This document shows, one piece after another, positions 37,839-50,385 of a stretch of 64,000 nt of DNA; positions within the stretch are counted from its first letter, which is position 1; each line of letters begins with the position of its first letter. The notes under the pieces were generated by a model. The model saw nothing but the letters and a program-made list of their open reading frames with translations, was not told where the DNA came from and made no database searches. The position numbers were made by a program, and so were the translations under genes. Source of the stretch: Setoptus koraiensis (taxonomy: Eukaryota; Arthropoda); assembly GCA_048013815.1 (NCBI GenBank), contig CM106586.1, forward strand, positions 4,402,001-4,466,000. The letters are read 5' to 3'.

Positions 37839-38264
37839 TTGTTGTTGTTGTTGCTGTTGTTGTTGCTGCTGCATATACATTAGTAAGTAGGGCAACAATG
37901 TTGGATCAACCGATTGCAACATGGCGGCATTGGGTAAATGGGGCAGTGCGGCCATTAGCTGATGGTTGCCGTTGATGAGGCTGCTCAGGGCATTGTTGTG
38001 TGGATAATTGGCGAATGGGGCTACCCCATTTTGTTGTTGTTGTTGTTTGGCGCAGTTGCTAGTGAGATGCTGCATGATGAGTTGTTGCTCTAACAACAAT
38101 TGTTGTTGTTGTTGTTGAGACATTGACATTGTTGTTGCGGGCGACACTGACTGGCTCAGGGGCGATCTGGCGCTGGCCACATTATTTGTGATGGAGTTGA
38201 CTGGCGACACTGGCTGCTGCTTGCCAGCGAACAATATAGACTCAATGGAGAAGGGGTGCGACAT
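36651..38264 (-). CDS. odd: Odd-skipped related C2H2 zinc-finger transcription factor, three exons
   Basis: Three exons on the minus strand: 37298-38264, 37010-37154 and 36651-36759. Both introns are GT-AG, 143 and 250 bp. The frame joins exactly to give 406 residues. The fingers are 324-346 ([20 protein letters not shown]), 352-374 ([20 protein letters not shown]) and 380-402 ([20 protein letters not shown]), joined by odd/OSR-type linkers. They closely match Drosophila Odd/Sob/Bowl and vertebrate OSR, which act in segmentation, leg joint, gut and mesoderm patterning. Residues 5-11 (FSIESIL) fit the eh1 Groucho-corepressor motif. A Gln/His-rich tract of roughly 170 residues fills the middle. 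There are only three fingers, as in OSR1; insect Odd has four, Bowl and Sob five. The exact paralog is uncertain. A (GT)n microsatellite abuts the stop. Confidence 0.9.
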
Positions 38265-41200
38265 TTGTACTGCTGGTGGTTGCTCGTTGCTGCTCGTTGT
38301 TCGTTGTGTGCTCTCCGGCTGGCGAAACTTGATTGAGCTTCTCGCGGCTTCGCTCGCTTCTTCGATGATTCGATTCTCGCTTCTTCGATGCTTCGAATCT
38401 CGCTGCTTCTAAGCTTCGGTTCGCGCTTCTTCGCTTCTGTCGCGATGTCGACTGGCCGAGTGAGCTGCTGCCGTGGTTGTGGCTGCCGTGGTTGTGGCTG
38501 CTGTCGTTGTGGCTGCTATCGATGTGGCTGCTGTCGCGCTGGCTGCCGGCCGGCCGTCGTTCTGGTTGTTGCCGTCTGGCGGCTACTGCCACTACTACTA
38601 CTGCCACTACTACCACTACTACCACTACTACTGCTGCTACCACCGCTGCTACAACTGCTACTACCACAACTACTACTACACACCACCGCTAATACTATAA
38701 TGCTGCTACCACTACTACTGTGCCTGCCCCTTTGCTTCTGCTCACTCCACTCCCACTTTGTGCCACTACTACTGTGCTTATTTGAACTGTTGTTGCCACC
38801 ACCACCGCCGCTGCCGTCAGTAGTTGCCACCACCACCACTACTACCACCACTACCACTACCACCACCACCACTACTACTGCCAGTAGTAGCTGCGCCTAT
38901 ACACGGCTGCCGCTGCCAACTTTTCGCCTTCTGCGCACTCACCGGCTTGCCTTCGACAGTGGTAGTGTTGCAGTTGTTTGCGCATACACTGCATACAACG
39001 CACCACTGCAACAACTGTTTTCACTACCACCGTCCAATGATATCAGCACACTCTATTACATTATCAACGCGCACTGATCGCGCACAGCGCGCCAACAAAC
39101 GAGCACAGCAAAACAAACGCCAACAAATGAGTTCGCGTACAAATGTACCTACAAACATCAGCGCAGTGAGCACGACAGGCACAGCTCCCGCGCGAGCAGC
39201 AGCTTCTGTACCCACTACTTCTCTGGTAGTTGTGGTGGTGGTGGTAGTAGTTGAGGTAGTAGTGGTGGTGGCGGTAGTGGCCGACTACAGTGCAGTCGCC
39301 GCACTACAAACTGCACAAACTGCACAAACTGCACAAACTGCACAAGCTGTACAAATTGCACAAACTGTGCAAACTGTGGGTCTCAGTCTGTCCGACACAC
39401 TGTGTTCACGCGCTACCGCGCGCTGCCCGGCGCTTGTTAGCGTGGCCGGCCGACTTGCGGCGCCCCCTCTCGCACAATTTGGCAACCGTTGGCTTCGCGA
39501 ATGGCCAGCCACAGCCGGCAACTGTCAGTCAAGTGTGTGAGAATATCCGCATTATTGCGCGCCCCTAACAACTATTTAAACACATTCTTTTAAACCTACC
39601 TGCATGACTGCTGGCCTATCGCAGTGCTACAGCGACAGGCTGCTATTCACCTGTTTAAATAGTGTATTCACCTGTGCGATGATACTACCTGTGTGATTTA
39701 AGTGCTCATCGCAAGACGGACGCAACTTGGCCGAAACTGGGCGCGCCAATGGGCTCGCTGTTGCTGCTGCTGCTGATTGTACAGCAAATTGTTCAGCAAA
39801 TTGTTCAGCAAATTGTACAAAATAATAACAAATATTTGCGGCCATGCCGGCGCATACCTCGGCATCCGTCATATCGAACCGACCAACATTCGAAACAAAT
39901 TTCGAAGCAGCCACACTGGCAGTGTTCACCTGTTCGAATGCAGGCCGCTATTTCCACCCTACCCGCACCTGAGCCGCGCTCGATCAAGCCACGCCTGTGA
40001 ACACAGGTGAAATATACATAATATATGTGTAATATTGTGTGTATATATTGTTTGTAGGTTGTGTGCTGCCGGACAGTGTCGGAAACGGCCGCACTGCCCG
40101 CAACAATTTGATTTGGTGCGCGCCGGCCCGAGCGCGGCATACGGCACCTGTTGCGGCAATTGGGTGCCGGTTCAGCTTGCGAGCGGGCGCGCGCACCGGC
40201 GCACAATTAAAGACAATAGACGACGGGCCCAAGTGATGATAGGCATTGTTTGCGAGCTAGCCGTTTATGAGTGGCGCGCGGATATCCGCGACGGGCACCA
40301 CAAATAACTGTGCCGGCGCGCCGCCGCCGCCGGCCCGCCAGTGACAGAATATCAATCGTGGTCGTTTTATGGTGCTGGCATTAATGTTATTATTATTGTT
40401 ATTACTATTGCCATTATAGCTGGAGTAATAGTTTGCTTGTTAGTTGTTGTTCGGCGGCTACCGTGGTCGGCGTTGCCGCTCGGGCCTTTGAGCCGCTGGT
40501 GTCGCTGTTGTTGTTGGCTGGTTGTTGCCGTTGTTGGCTGGTTGTTGCCGGTTGTTGCCAGTGGTCGTTTATGGTCGCCTCGTGCTGACATCGCCGACCA
40601 CGAGACGGTGGCGCTAGTGTGACTGTTGCAAATCTCTGGCTCTCGCTCAAACTGAGCTCGGCCGGTGCTCAAACGCGCTCACCGGCGAGCAGCCAGTTTT
40701 GATTTAAAAGTTTGTTTAGAAGGCTCGTGTGATGGCGAAAAGAACGCGCCGGCCGACAATCCGGCGCTCGTTGAATGTTCCAATGGGCCAGTTAACTCTT
40801 TTGTTGGCCATCGCTACTTGGCTCGGCTACTTGTTGCTGTCATCGTGCTCGTTATTGTTGTGCGCAAAGTGATTGTTGTTGCTGCTGTCGTTGTTGCCGT
40901 CGCCGGCATTGTTAGTGGCCAGAGTGATTCGGTCGCCCCTCTCTGCACAACAATAAACTATTATTCAGCGCCAGCGACCACAATCAACTTCAACTCGACA
41001 GCAGAGTCATTGACTCTCGAGCACTCCGCGAACAATTGCGCTGCCTCGAACGCTTCGAACGCTTCGAACGCCTCGAACGCCTCGGACGCCTCGAACGCTG
41101 CGAACACCTCGCACACTTGCGCCACTTGAACCGAGATCGAATCGCCAAACAGCACCGAGACACGCCTACCTGGTGCTTCTTTTTCTCTGCTCTTTTTGTT

Positions 41201-43107
41201 CCAAATCAGACTATTATTTCCATACGCGACTGTCGGCGGCGGGTTAGCCCGTGCGCGGCCGGGCTTACATGCGCCAAAATGCCCATCGACCAGAACCTTT
41301 CAAGCGCTTGTTACCAGAGGTTGCGATTGAGCGATTCGCTTAAAAACGATAAACATTCGGCCACGTTGTGCGGCGTCGGCCCGGCCGGCCGGCTGGCCAT
41401 TTGACGGGCCAGCGGTTAATTGTTGCCCGTCGAGTGCAATCGATCCCGACGAACGCACACACACGAGCCACCAAATCGAAGCACGGCCACTCGTTTCCGT
41501 CCGACAGGCCGCCGAACGTGGCCAGCTCGTGCAAAAAACTTGCACGGCCACAACTTGAACCCGAACTTGAAACCTGTTGGAATCAGGTTGAAACTTGCAC
41601 GGGTCCACCTCTTCGCCCGACAGACGCTTGGAATGGCCGCAACACTCACAATGATCGAGCGAGTAATGGGCCAATTGATCAACCCGCGAACGCTCGACCG
41701 TTAGATTGGCCGGATTAGATGCCCGATGATGAAAACGACGCACGCCTAATTAGCATGGGCTCGCGGCCGGAGAGAGTCAGCGTTTAATTGAGCGCAGTGG
41801 CGCTGGCGAGCGGTCATCGAAGATGCGGCCAAGATTTGCTGCAAACAACCGACAGCAATCAAGTGCAAGCCTCGATTTGAGCCACTCAGACACAAGCTGA
41901 TACATGGGACAGGTTGCCACTTCATTAGCTGTGGCTCGCTTGGCGTTTCATGCGATACCTAGTGGCCGGCGTGTGTCGTATGGTGGCGAGAGTGGCCATT
42001 ACATACAAGCCACTTGCAATTTGCTGTATCGCTGATTTAAATTGCATTTCGCCGGTCACATCCAAGCCGCGTTAGATTGGCCAGATCAGCTCAGATCAGA
42101 TTAGATCCATTATCGCGGCTGGCATGTCGACTCGGTCGCTTGGTTTGGTTGTTTGCCGCGAATCTTGGCACCGGCAGCGACGCCAGAGAAGCCAAAAGTG
42201 GCCAATAGTGGCCGATAGTGACCAATGGTGGCCAATGGTGGACGACGAAAATGACGACAACGCGCACACGCATTCCCAATTAGCGATATCTCACCGGGCG
42301 CAGTGACAGTGACAGAGTCACAGTCGCAGTATCGCTGGCCCGACCGACATCGACGATTCCGACCGACAATGACGACTCAGACTGACAACGACGATTGTGA
42401 GTCGGACAGGAGCTGCGATGCGTCGACGCTTCGCGAGCAGCGCGTTCGCGATTCGCGGATTGGCCGCAATGGTCACAGCAGCTCGAATCGAGTCAGAATG
42501 GCAATGGGAGCGAATTGGATTAAATCAAACTTGACTCACAAGCCAGCCCGAGCCACATAAGACAGTTAGCGCGTTTTCCGGCCCGTTGACTCGCTGGCTC
42601 GCCGCCTAGTGGCCGGCACAGAGAGGCACCACGAGCCACAGCGAGGCACACCGGGCCACGATGAGGCACATGGAGCCTACTCAGTGCGCCAGTGTGCCAG
42701 TTGGTCAGTTGGTCAGTCGGCCAAATTGTCAGTGTGTCAGAGTCATAGCGCACAAGCACCATTAAGCGCCACTTATTAGGCTTGAGCGACTGTGCGACGC
42801 GCATCACATAATCGCACCATACGATGAGTTGAGTTGAATGATGAATAGTTTTGTTCAATCATGACGCGCGCAACAAGTGGCAGACGACAGCGCGAGCGAG
42901 TTGTTGCCCGCAAACGAGTGGTCATCGGCGAACGGATACCAACAGAGACGGTTGTTGTTGCTGTTTGCTTGTGGTTGTTGTCGGCTTGTCGCTGCTGCTG
43001 TTGTCTGCTTGTTGTTGCTGTTTGCCGGTTGTTGCTGTTGCTGGCGGGCAGCACGACCGATCGCGGAGCGTGCCAATTGGGCATCGGCGTCAACTTGGCC
43101 GGAACAG

Positions 43108-43108
43108 C

Positions 43109-43152
<44 letters not shown>

Positions 43153-43153
43153 C
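43108..43153. repeat. (CAA)n microsatellite
   Basis: About 15 uninterrupted CAA units after one CAG. Confidence 0.92.
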
Positions 43154-43290
43154 GATGCACTTGTTGCTGCTGGTCGCTTTTAATTAGTCGCTCGCTGTAA
43201 ACTGTTGCTCGTGCCAACCGGCACAACATTGGACGACGCGCCGCACGGGACGGGATGGCGCTTTGTTGTCGATACGAGCAATAACGATCG

Positions 43291-43317
43291 CAAGTGCGGC
43301 CAGAGTGGCCGCACTTG
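43291..43317. repeat. Hairpin, 12-bp perfect arms, 3-nt loop
   Basis: CAAGTGCGGCCA at 43291-43302 and its exact reverse complement at 43306-43317. Confidence 0.9.
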
Positions 43318-44648
43318 CCCACTGGTCAGTCACTGGCCGCGAGCAACTGACCGGTTGGCCAGCAACTCTTTCTCGTGGCATGTAAGCGTTCACTTTCGCT
43401 TGCGCCAACAGACCGAGCGAAACAATAATTTGCTGTCCGGTTTAATCTCACGCGCCGGCCAGCGTGCGCCTTTGTGCGGGTGCCGCCAACAGTGGCGCCT
43501 CCGAGATCGTTGCCCGGCGCAACATCGCGCACCAGGTAAGGCGAGCGCTCCGGCTGCGCTAATCGGGCCAAGCGCGTCGATCGGGCCAGCCGCGCTCGTC
43601 GGGCCAGCCGCAACAGTGGCGCCAGGGCCCCGGCCGCGGCCACGAGCGAGTTAGTGGCCGGTCTCACCGACGGGCCGAGCGGGCCAGCTCGCTGTCAATA
43701 GCGCGCATTAACATCGTTATTGTTGTTAGTGGCCATTAGCGGCTTAACCCGGGATTAGCGCTGACAAGCTGAGTTAGTGCGCAAATGGCCGGTCGCCCAT
43801 CGCTGCCGGTCAGCTAAATCCGCTGAGGCGACCCTCGCTCGTAGCTCGGGCTTCTGGTGCGCCAAGCGGCCGGGACAAGCGGTCAATTGCGACCTGAGCT
43901 CGCCTCACCGGGCCACCAGTGAACGGCGCGCCGCTGGCGCCCGAAAAAACGGCGGCTCACCTGTCGTGCCAATTGTTTGTTTGGTCGGTGGCCGCTGGCC
44001 GGCGTGGCGCACTTGTCGCCAGGATGGTCGCCAATTACACACACACACACACAGCGAATGGGCAGCGAGTGACTTTCGCCCAGTGACAAATTGTGCCCGT
44101 CGCGCGCGTCGGCACAATTTGTGCGCCGGCGGCCGGCGGGTAAAAGCGGCTCTCGGCCCAACTGAACCGAATCGGGCGACGCTGATCACTCGACAGCTCG
44201 CGGCTCGCAGCTCGCAGCTAATAAGTGAGCCCAAGGAGATAATTGAGATTGGCCGAATATCCGACACACACACACAAGACTATTTAATGGTTGCAGCGGG
44301 CATATTCACCCAAATATCGCCGCTCACTGGCCACTCGATGACCAGTCGTGATAATGTGCCAAATGAGCGTGACTTGTGCGCGCCTGTGCCGCCGCCGCTG
44401 CTGCTGCTGCAATTGACGGTGTCGCCACACCGCACCGCCGGCGACACCAGGCCCGGCGCCGACAGCAGTCACTCTTTGAAGTAGACCGACCGACCGCGCG
44501 CTGGCCGGCGCTTTGGCCGGAGCGGCCCGGTCGGCGGCGCCCGCCGCATCCATAACAGAGTCTTCACCTGACAATGGCTAGCTGACGCGCGGCGCGGCGA
44601 CGGCCGCGGTCAGCTCGTGCGCGTCGCTCGGACCATTGTTCAAACAAG

Positions 44649-44684
44649 CGACGGGCGCACAGCGGCGGCGCTGTGCGCCCGTCG
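44649..44684. repeat. GC-rich hairpin, 15-16 bp stem
   Basis: Arms 44649-44663 and 44670-44684 are exact reverse complements. One more G-C pair leaves a four-base loop. Confidence 0.92.
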
Positions 44685-46393
44685 GGCTCGGGCTGCGCAA
44701 CTTGACTCTGGCTGTTATTGTACAATTGTTGTATCTCGCAATACAATAATAATGATACTGCCGCAAATAAATAATAAATGCATGAATAATGCGCACTGTC
44801 CGTGCTCGCCGGCGAGTGATGGCTGAATGAGGGCGCCAAGTGAGCTGCCACGAGGAGCGCAAGTGGCGCCACTGGGATAACATGTCATTTAGTGTGCCGA
44901 GCGGTCAGTTTGGCTCGGTCGGCTCGGCCACTGTGCTGGCCGCTGCGGCCAGAGGTGAGCGCCGGCGCGACAAGTGACGCGAGTAAGTTATAGGTTGCAA
45001 GTGCCAACTGGTCATCACAACTGGTCATCACAACTGGCCGAGTGGCAGCAGTGATTTGCGCCGCCAAGTGGACAGGTAATGGCTCACAAGTGAGTCGGTT
45101 GTTTGTTTGTTCGTGCGTTTGTTTGTTTGTTGTTGCTGCCTGTGAGTGTTGACTTTGCAAGTGGTAGCATGAAAATTGTATTGTTTGTTTGTTGTTGTTG
45201 TCGTTGTTGTCGTCGTTGTTGCTGTCGCTGTTGTCGGCTCGCTTGGCTGGCTCTTGTCTCCGCTTGCGACGACAAGCTAGAATTAAGCCAACTGTTTAGT
45301 GTGTGTGTGTGTGTCTGATTTAAAACTTTTCACTAGTAGTGCTGCCGGCGCAATTTGCGGCCCAATTGGCGCTGCTGTCGGTGTCGTGGCCGCGGCAGCG
45401 CCTAATTATAAGTAATTACATTTTGTCATAGCGCTTTTGGCGGCGCTGTTGCGCTTCCATTTACAAACACACTGCGATTCTCACACTTGGCTTCGTTTCT
45501 CACTCACTCGCCACATCCTCTTTACCTGTGCCAGGCGCTGCTGTAATTGATGATGGGCCATTGAGCATTGTTTGTTCAGTGGTCATCGTTTGTCGTGGTC
45601 GGCGCTGTTGTCGCTCACCGCTCACCGAATCGCTGTCCGGACGGCACTACTGACCGCTACTCTCGCCGGCCGCCACTCTCACTGGCCGAAGCGGCCGGAC
45701 TGACCGAAGCGGCCCAAGTGACCGAAGCGGCCCAAGTGACCGAAGCGGCAATTGTGCGCCAGTGTGCGCCGCAAACACGCTCAAATCGCCGGCGCTCGCA
45801 GGGCCTCAATTAAGCCAACACAAACAACAGTGACAGGCCGACAGTAAACGGACAGACTACTAATTAGCCGCTACTGCTGATTAGAGGTTGGTCCGTCGGT
45901 CAGCGGTCTAGGTGGCCCGCGGTGCCATTGGCAGGTGTGTGTGTGTGTGCGTGCCGGGCAATGGGCATTTAGCGGTTTCGGGGCGCCTTTGATGCTCACC
46001 TTTCCCAATGCTTTCTCGGTGCTCACCTTTTGCGATGCTCACCTTTTTTGATGCTCACCTGGTTGTCAACAGAGTCGGCGCGCCAAGTGCAAACTCTTTT
46101 GACACCCGCTTTGCGCTTTGATGCGCATCTCGCATCTAATTTGCATGTTTGCTGGCGGAGTGTGCATATCTGCAGATTGCAACACTTGTAATCTGCTGCA
46201 GTGTTGATATAGCTGGCATTGTCAGCTCGGCGGCAGGCTGTTCGAGCACCATACCTAAGTAGGTAAGTAAGTGGCGCTTGCGCAATCCCATCTAGTGGCC
46301 GGTTTGTGACCGAGCTAGCCCAGTCACGCACAACATTGTCGAGGCCCGGCATCACGGCTCCAAGATGATCGCGCTTGAGCCGGGCCCACAATC

Positions 46394-46467
46394 GGCAATC
46401 AATGGCCCACCGATGGGCTACCTGCTGGGTTCCAGTGGGCCCACAATGGGTTCGCAAATGGGTCATA
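46394..46467 (+). repeat. Direct repeat, left copy, flanking an AT-rich exon island
   Basis: Alignable with 47000-47071 in the same orientation. It shares CAATCAAT, GCTACCTG, CCAGTGGGCCCACAATGGG and GGTC/GCAAATG words, with two indels; roughly 80% identity by eye. Confidence 0.75.
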
Positions 46468-46509
46468 GGTTCTCATTATTATAATTTAGATAACTTCCTT
46501 CCTTGTCAG

Positions 46510-46970
46510 GCCAAGAGAGATCTCGAGCTCATTCGACACGAGCTCGCAATACTACAGAGTAGGGCTCCTTCACCTGGAAGACCATCAAAAGTATAACAGT
46601 TCTAATAAATCAAGTAGTAAGAAATATTATTTTTCCATTTATGTATATATTGAATTACACAGAATGCTTTTAATTCCACTGATATGACCAAACAAGAATG
46701 CCTGTTTCGCTTCTTTGCCTTCCCATTGAATACTCAATACTAATTGATCTTAATCAACACGCTTGATTAATGTTTATTTTTTCATTTTAAAGAACAAAGC
46801 AAAGTCATTCTCAAGATTTGTGGGAGGTCAATCATCGTGATGTAACAAGTTGGTCCAACAAAAATGCCGTTAAGACAGATCAACGTCGAGCTTGCGATGG
46901 CGATCTGGAGCTTGTTGAAGTGCTAGCTGAATATAAAAAAAAGCACTCCGAGGCATTGATAATTGCATAG
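46510..46970 (+). CDS. Two putative 3' exons of an unidentified gene
   Basis: Exon-like segment 1 (46510-46590) follows a strong acceptor, a pyrimidine tract CTTCCTTCCTTGTCAG. It reads AKRDLELIRHELAILQSRAP then SPGRPSK, to a possible donor GTATAA. Segment 2 (46800-46970) follows a T-rich tract and reads from QSHSQDLWEVNHRDVTSWSN to HSEALIIA and a TAG stop. With donor 46590 and acceptor 46799 the two join in phase 0. Without splicing, segment 1 ends at a TAA at 46594-46596 with AATAAA at 46607-46612, so alternative ends are possible. I do not recognise the protein. Upstream exons were not found. The patch is AT-rich and unlike its surroundings, as are the other real genes here. Alternatives are a captured gene fragment or a decayed gene. 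Confidence 0.45.
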
Positions 46971-46999
46971 TAATAGTGCTACTAATAAGCGCTAATAAT

Positions 47000-47071
47000 G
47001 GTCAATCAATGAGCTACCTGTGGGGTACCAGTGGGCCCACAATGGGCACCAACGGGGTCGCAAATGAGTCA
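47000..47071 (+). repeat. Direct repeat, right copy
   Basis: Second copy of 46394-46467, 606 bp downstream in the same orientation, diverged, starting just after the exon-like island. Confidence 0.75.
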
Positions 47072-49103
47072 GTGACAAGATGCGACAGGCCCACTGAAAC
47101 AAATAACGGAGTTGATTTTTATGAATATATCCGCCAGTGAATAAGCAGTGAAATAGGCAAGAGCTGCACCGAGAGACGCCACTGCATCAAGCAAACCGAT
47201 GCTGGCTCTCGACTATTCTCATCCATTCCGATCCATTCTTGTATTTGCTGATTCGGTATCAGCCGAAATCGCCAGCAAAAAAAGCTTATGTAATGTGCGT
47301 GCCAGAATGTTAGACACGCACATCATATGAAACTGTTAGCAGCGGGCAACCGCACGCACATATCACGTGTGTCCGATTCACAAATTGTTGTCTGCTTGCG
47401 GCTGCGAATCACAATTTATCCGCGAGAATGACAATTTATCCGCTAGAGTGACAATCTGTTGGCGAGAATGACAATTCATTGGCGGCAATGAGAGCGGCCA
47501 CAAGCGTCTGATCATAGACACAAGTCGCTGATTATAGCATTGCCCAATGGCCTCTCATGAATCGGCCGGCGCGAGATCCGGCTGAGACCATTGAGACAAT
47601 TGAATCGCATGGGCCCATTGGAGCGGCCAGCGCGAGTCATGCGAGATGCGAATCGGTTGCCGGCAGCATGACATGACAATCATCGTCATGACAAGTGTTT
47701 CTCCGACAAAATTTCGCGTCGCTTTCATCCGCCGCTTACCTGTCGCTTGACCGTCGCTTGACCGCCGCTCGACCGCCGCTCACATGCCGCCAATGCGGAG
47801 CGGCCATTCGGACCTTCTGACCGAAATGACTAATAGTGTGCCGGCAATTAGCCACAGATTGCTCTCGTTGTCGCCATTTCATGCATACAAACAGCCCAAC
47901 AACTCGCCAGCTTCTGGCCAGACTGTGCCCGGCTGAATCGCGTGCCAGCGGTCGGCGCGGATCGAGCGGCCAGTATCAATTGCTCGACTGTCAAATAAGC
48001 TCGCAAGCGCCGCCACAATTCGCGGCATCCGGTTGCACTGTCGACACTGGCCGAGCGCGCTGTGCAACAACAGGATGCTGTTGCGCAACCTGTCGCTGCA
48101 CAGTGCGGCACAGCACTAATTGCCGGCCTCATCGGACGGTCGCATAGCCGCATAATCGCGTAGCCGCATAATCGCGTAGCCGCATAGTTGCGTAACCGCG
48201 TAACCGGAGCCCGGCAATTAGCATACCTGCTGAGGGCGAGATTGCTCGCTTGCAGCACCAAATCGAGCCAATTTCGGCCGAAATATGATTACGCATGCAA
48301 GAATGTATGAGCCATATGAAACCAGGATCCTGGTCAGCGCGCAGACCGCAACAAGTGCACAAGTGGCGAGCCCTTGCGGCAACATGGCGACAGTTTTTCT
48401 ATGGCTGTGAGAACGTAACTTGCTCTGCGTAATGATCACAGTTCAATTTTTAATAATTATTAATAACTGTTCACTTGGCATCGCCTGCACACACCATTAC
48501 AGAAACAGCAATAATGATGCAATAATTAATTGGTCCGTTGGCTAACGCGCGCGGTCAGTGCGCAAACTAACAACTTGTAACTCGCGACTTGTAACTCGCA
48601 GCTTGTAACTTGCAAATTGTAGTTGCAGTTGCAGTTGTCGTTGGCACAGCAAACAGCTCAGCGCGGCCATAGTGTGCCAGTGAGCCGCTGGTGGTGAGAT
48701 GGCGCAACAATTAATTGTTAGTTGCAAATAAATTATTAATTAATGCCGGCCAGTGATTAATGCGCTGACGCGTTAATTCTGTGCGCGTCCCACTGGCGGT
48801 TGTTGGCGGTTGTTGGCGGTTGTTGGCGGCTGTTGGCGGCTGTTGGCGGCTGTTGTGCCAGCAGCGGTGCCAGCGCGTACGCGTTGTGTCCAATTAACTT
48901 CTCGTTGGCTCGGCCGGACCGGTCATTAGACAGCAATTAGACGTGCGCGCTCGTATCATTGATTTAATGTCCAATGCGCTTCGCGATGTGCTCATTTTGC
49001 TCATTTTGCTCATTTTGTTTGCATTGCGGCATCAGCGTTTCGCATGTGAACTTCGGTTAAAAAGTTGTGGCCACTAATGCAACTCGTGCAAACGTATCCA
49101 TCG

Positions 49104-49128
49104 ATTTAATGGCACGTTGCCATTAAAT
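49104..49128. repeat. Hairpin, 11-bp perfect arms, 3-nt loop
   Basis: ATTTAATGGCA at 49104-49114 and its exact reverse complement at 49118-49128. Confidence 0.9.
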
Positions 49129-49411
49129 ACGTTGCTTGTTGCATAATGATGTGCGCGCCAATTACGCGCCGCCAACGTGGCCAACAACAAGCATCGATAT
49201 GTGAATGATGATAATTGCACTTGTTGATTGTGGCCTCATTGATGCTTGTGCATTGTGCGTTGTGCAATCATGTTAGCCAGACACACAATCTGTTTGGCCA
49301 ATGTGATTACGCGGCAACAAATTAAAAATTAATCGCGCCAACGATCATTATGCGTGCTGACATTGGCTTGTTTGTTGCGGTCATCAGTGTTAGAGTGGCC
49401 ATTTGAGGCCA

Positions 49412-49448
49412 CAGTTAATGCGAGCGTTGCCAACGCTCGCCTTAACTG
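49412..49448. repeat. Quasi-palindrome, 17-bp arms with one mismatch, 3-nt loop
   Basis: Arms 49412-49428 and 49432-49448 pair except for one symmetric T/C position. Confidence 0.9.
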
Positions 49449-49838
49449 CCGCGCTCGAAATGTCGCAACTTGCGCCGCTCTGTGCGAGCCTGGTCCAATT
49501 TAATGGTCACCTTTGCTCCGTGTCGGCGTGCGTGTGTGTGTGTGTGTGTTGTACGTGATCGACTGTGGTCACACACACACACACGCTCTCACACTCACCT
49601 GTGCGTCGTCTGTGTGCGCGGCGTGCATTTATCGTGCGGCCATTGGGTCGGCCCAGTTAGGCTATTAGTGTGTGTGTGTGTGTGTGTGCGTAAACTGTCA
49701 CGGACAAAGGATCATCATCAAATGAGAGAGGATGAGAGCGAAAATCAACAACAACAACAACAACAACAAGTGGGTGGAGTTGCTTGCCTGCGCGCTGGCG
49801 ACCACAGACTCGCCGCGGTGCTCTACTCTCTCTCGACT

Positions 49839-49870
49839 CACCTGAGCAGCTCACCTGAGCCACTCACCTG
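49839..49870. repeat. CACCTGAG triple, 13-bp period
   Basis: CACCTG at 49839, 49852 and 49865, exactly 13 bp apart. Same double meaning as the 20.7 kb array: E-box, or minus-strand splice-donor-like word. Confidence 0.8.
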
Positions 49871-50385
49871 AGCAAGTGAGCGAGTGTCCGATCGGTGCCA
49901 TGCAAATGGTATCGGCGGCGGGCGGACACTGGCCACAAGCTGATCATTATGACCCTAATGATCGCCTCTGTCTCTCTATAGGATGTGTCAATCATTTGCT
50001 GGTGTGTGCGTTACGCAAACGGCCATACGCGAACACTGTCTAAACAGTGTCCACACACATATAAACAGTGTCCAGTACAAGATAATAGATTGTGGGAACT
50101 AGCGACTTTCGCGCCGCAAACAATGAGCGTGTGACCTTCGCACACTGGACACCTCCGCGCACAGCGCGCAACATAAATACAGATAATATACGCAATACAC
50201 GTCAATATTAGCCACTTAGACAGCACATTATCATTATTGCATCATTGCATCATTGTATCTTTGTATGGTTGCATGGTTGCATCGTTACATTGTTGCATAA
50301 CTCACAATATATAAATATGGTATCGTCGGTCAGTTTGCTAGTTCAGTGTGCGCAGTGGCAGTGACATAATGCGCGCGGCCTTATG

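Larger units (their letters stand above)
38265..46393. other. Upstream region of odd-skipped related and following gene desert
   Basis: The promoter and 5' UTR of the minus-strand odd-type gene must begin here, but I see no convincing TATA box or upstream exon. The first kilobase is low-complexity: ACT/ACC trinucleotide repeats at about 38575-38690 and 38760-38885, and GTAGTGGTGG repeats near 39225-39280. CACAAACTG units at about 39300-39375, TTCGAACGC units near 41045-41100, (CAA)n at 43108-43153 and (CA)n near 44036-44053 follow. Several hairpins are listed separately. TGGCC words are very frequent. No coding region could be supported. Confidence 0.6.

Noticed and set aside
37431-37883. Long plus-strand frames rich in Leu, Val or Cys
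   Set aside because: They are antisense readings of the Gln/His tract of the odd-skipped related gene; no independent coding signal.
38388-39077. 229-codon Leu/Thr/Cys-rich frame
   Set aside because: Produced by ACT/ACC trinucleotide repeats, where all three frames stay open.
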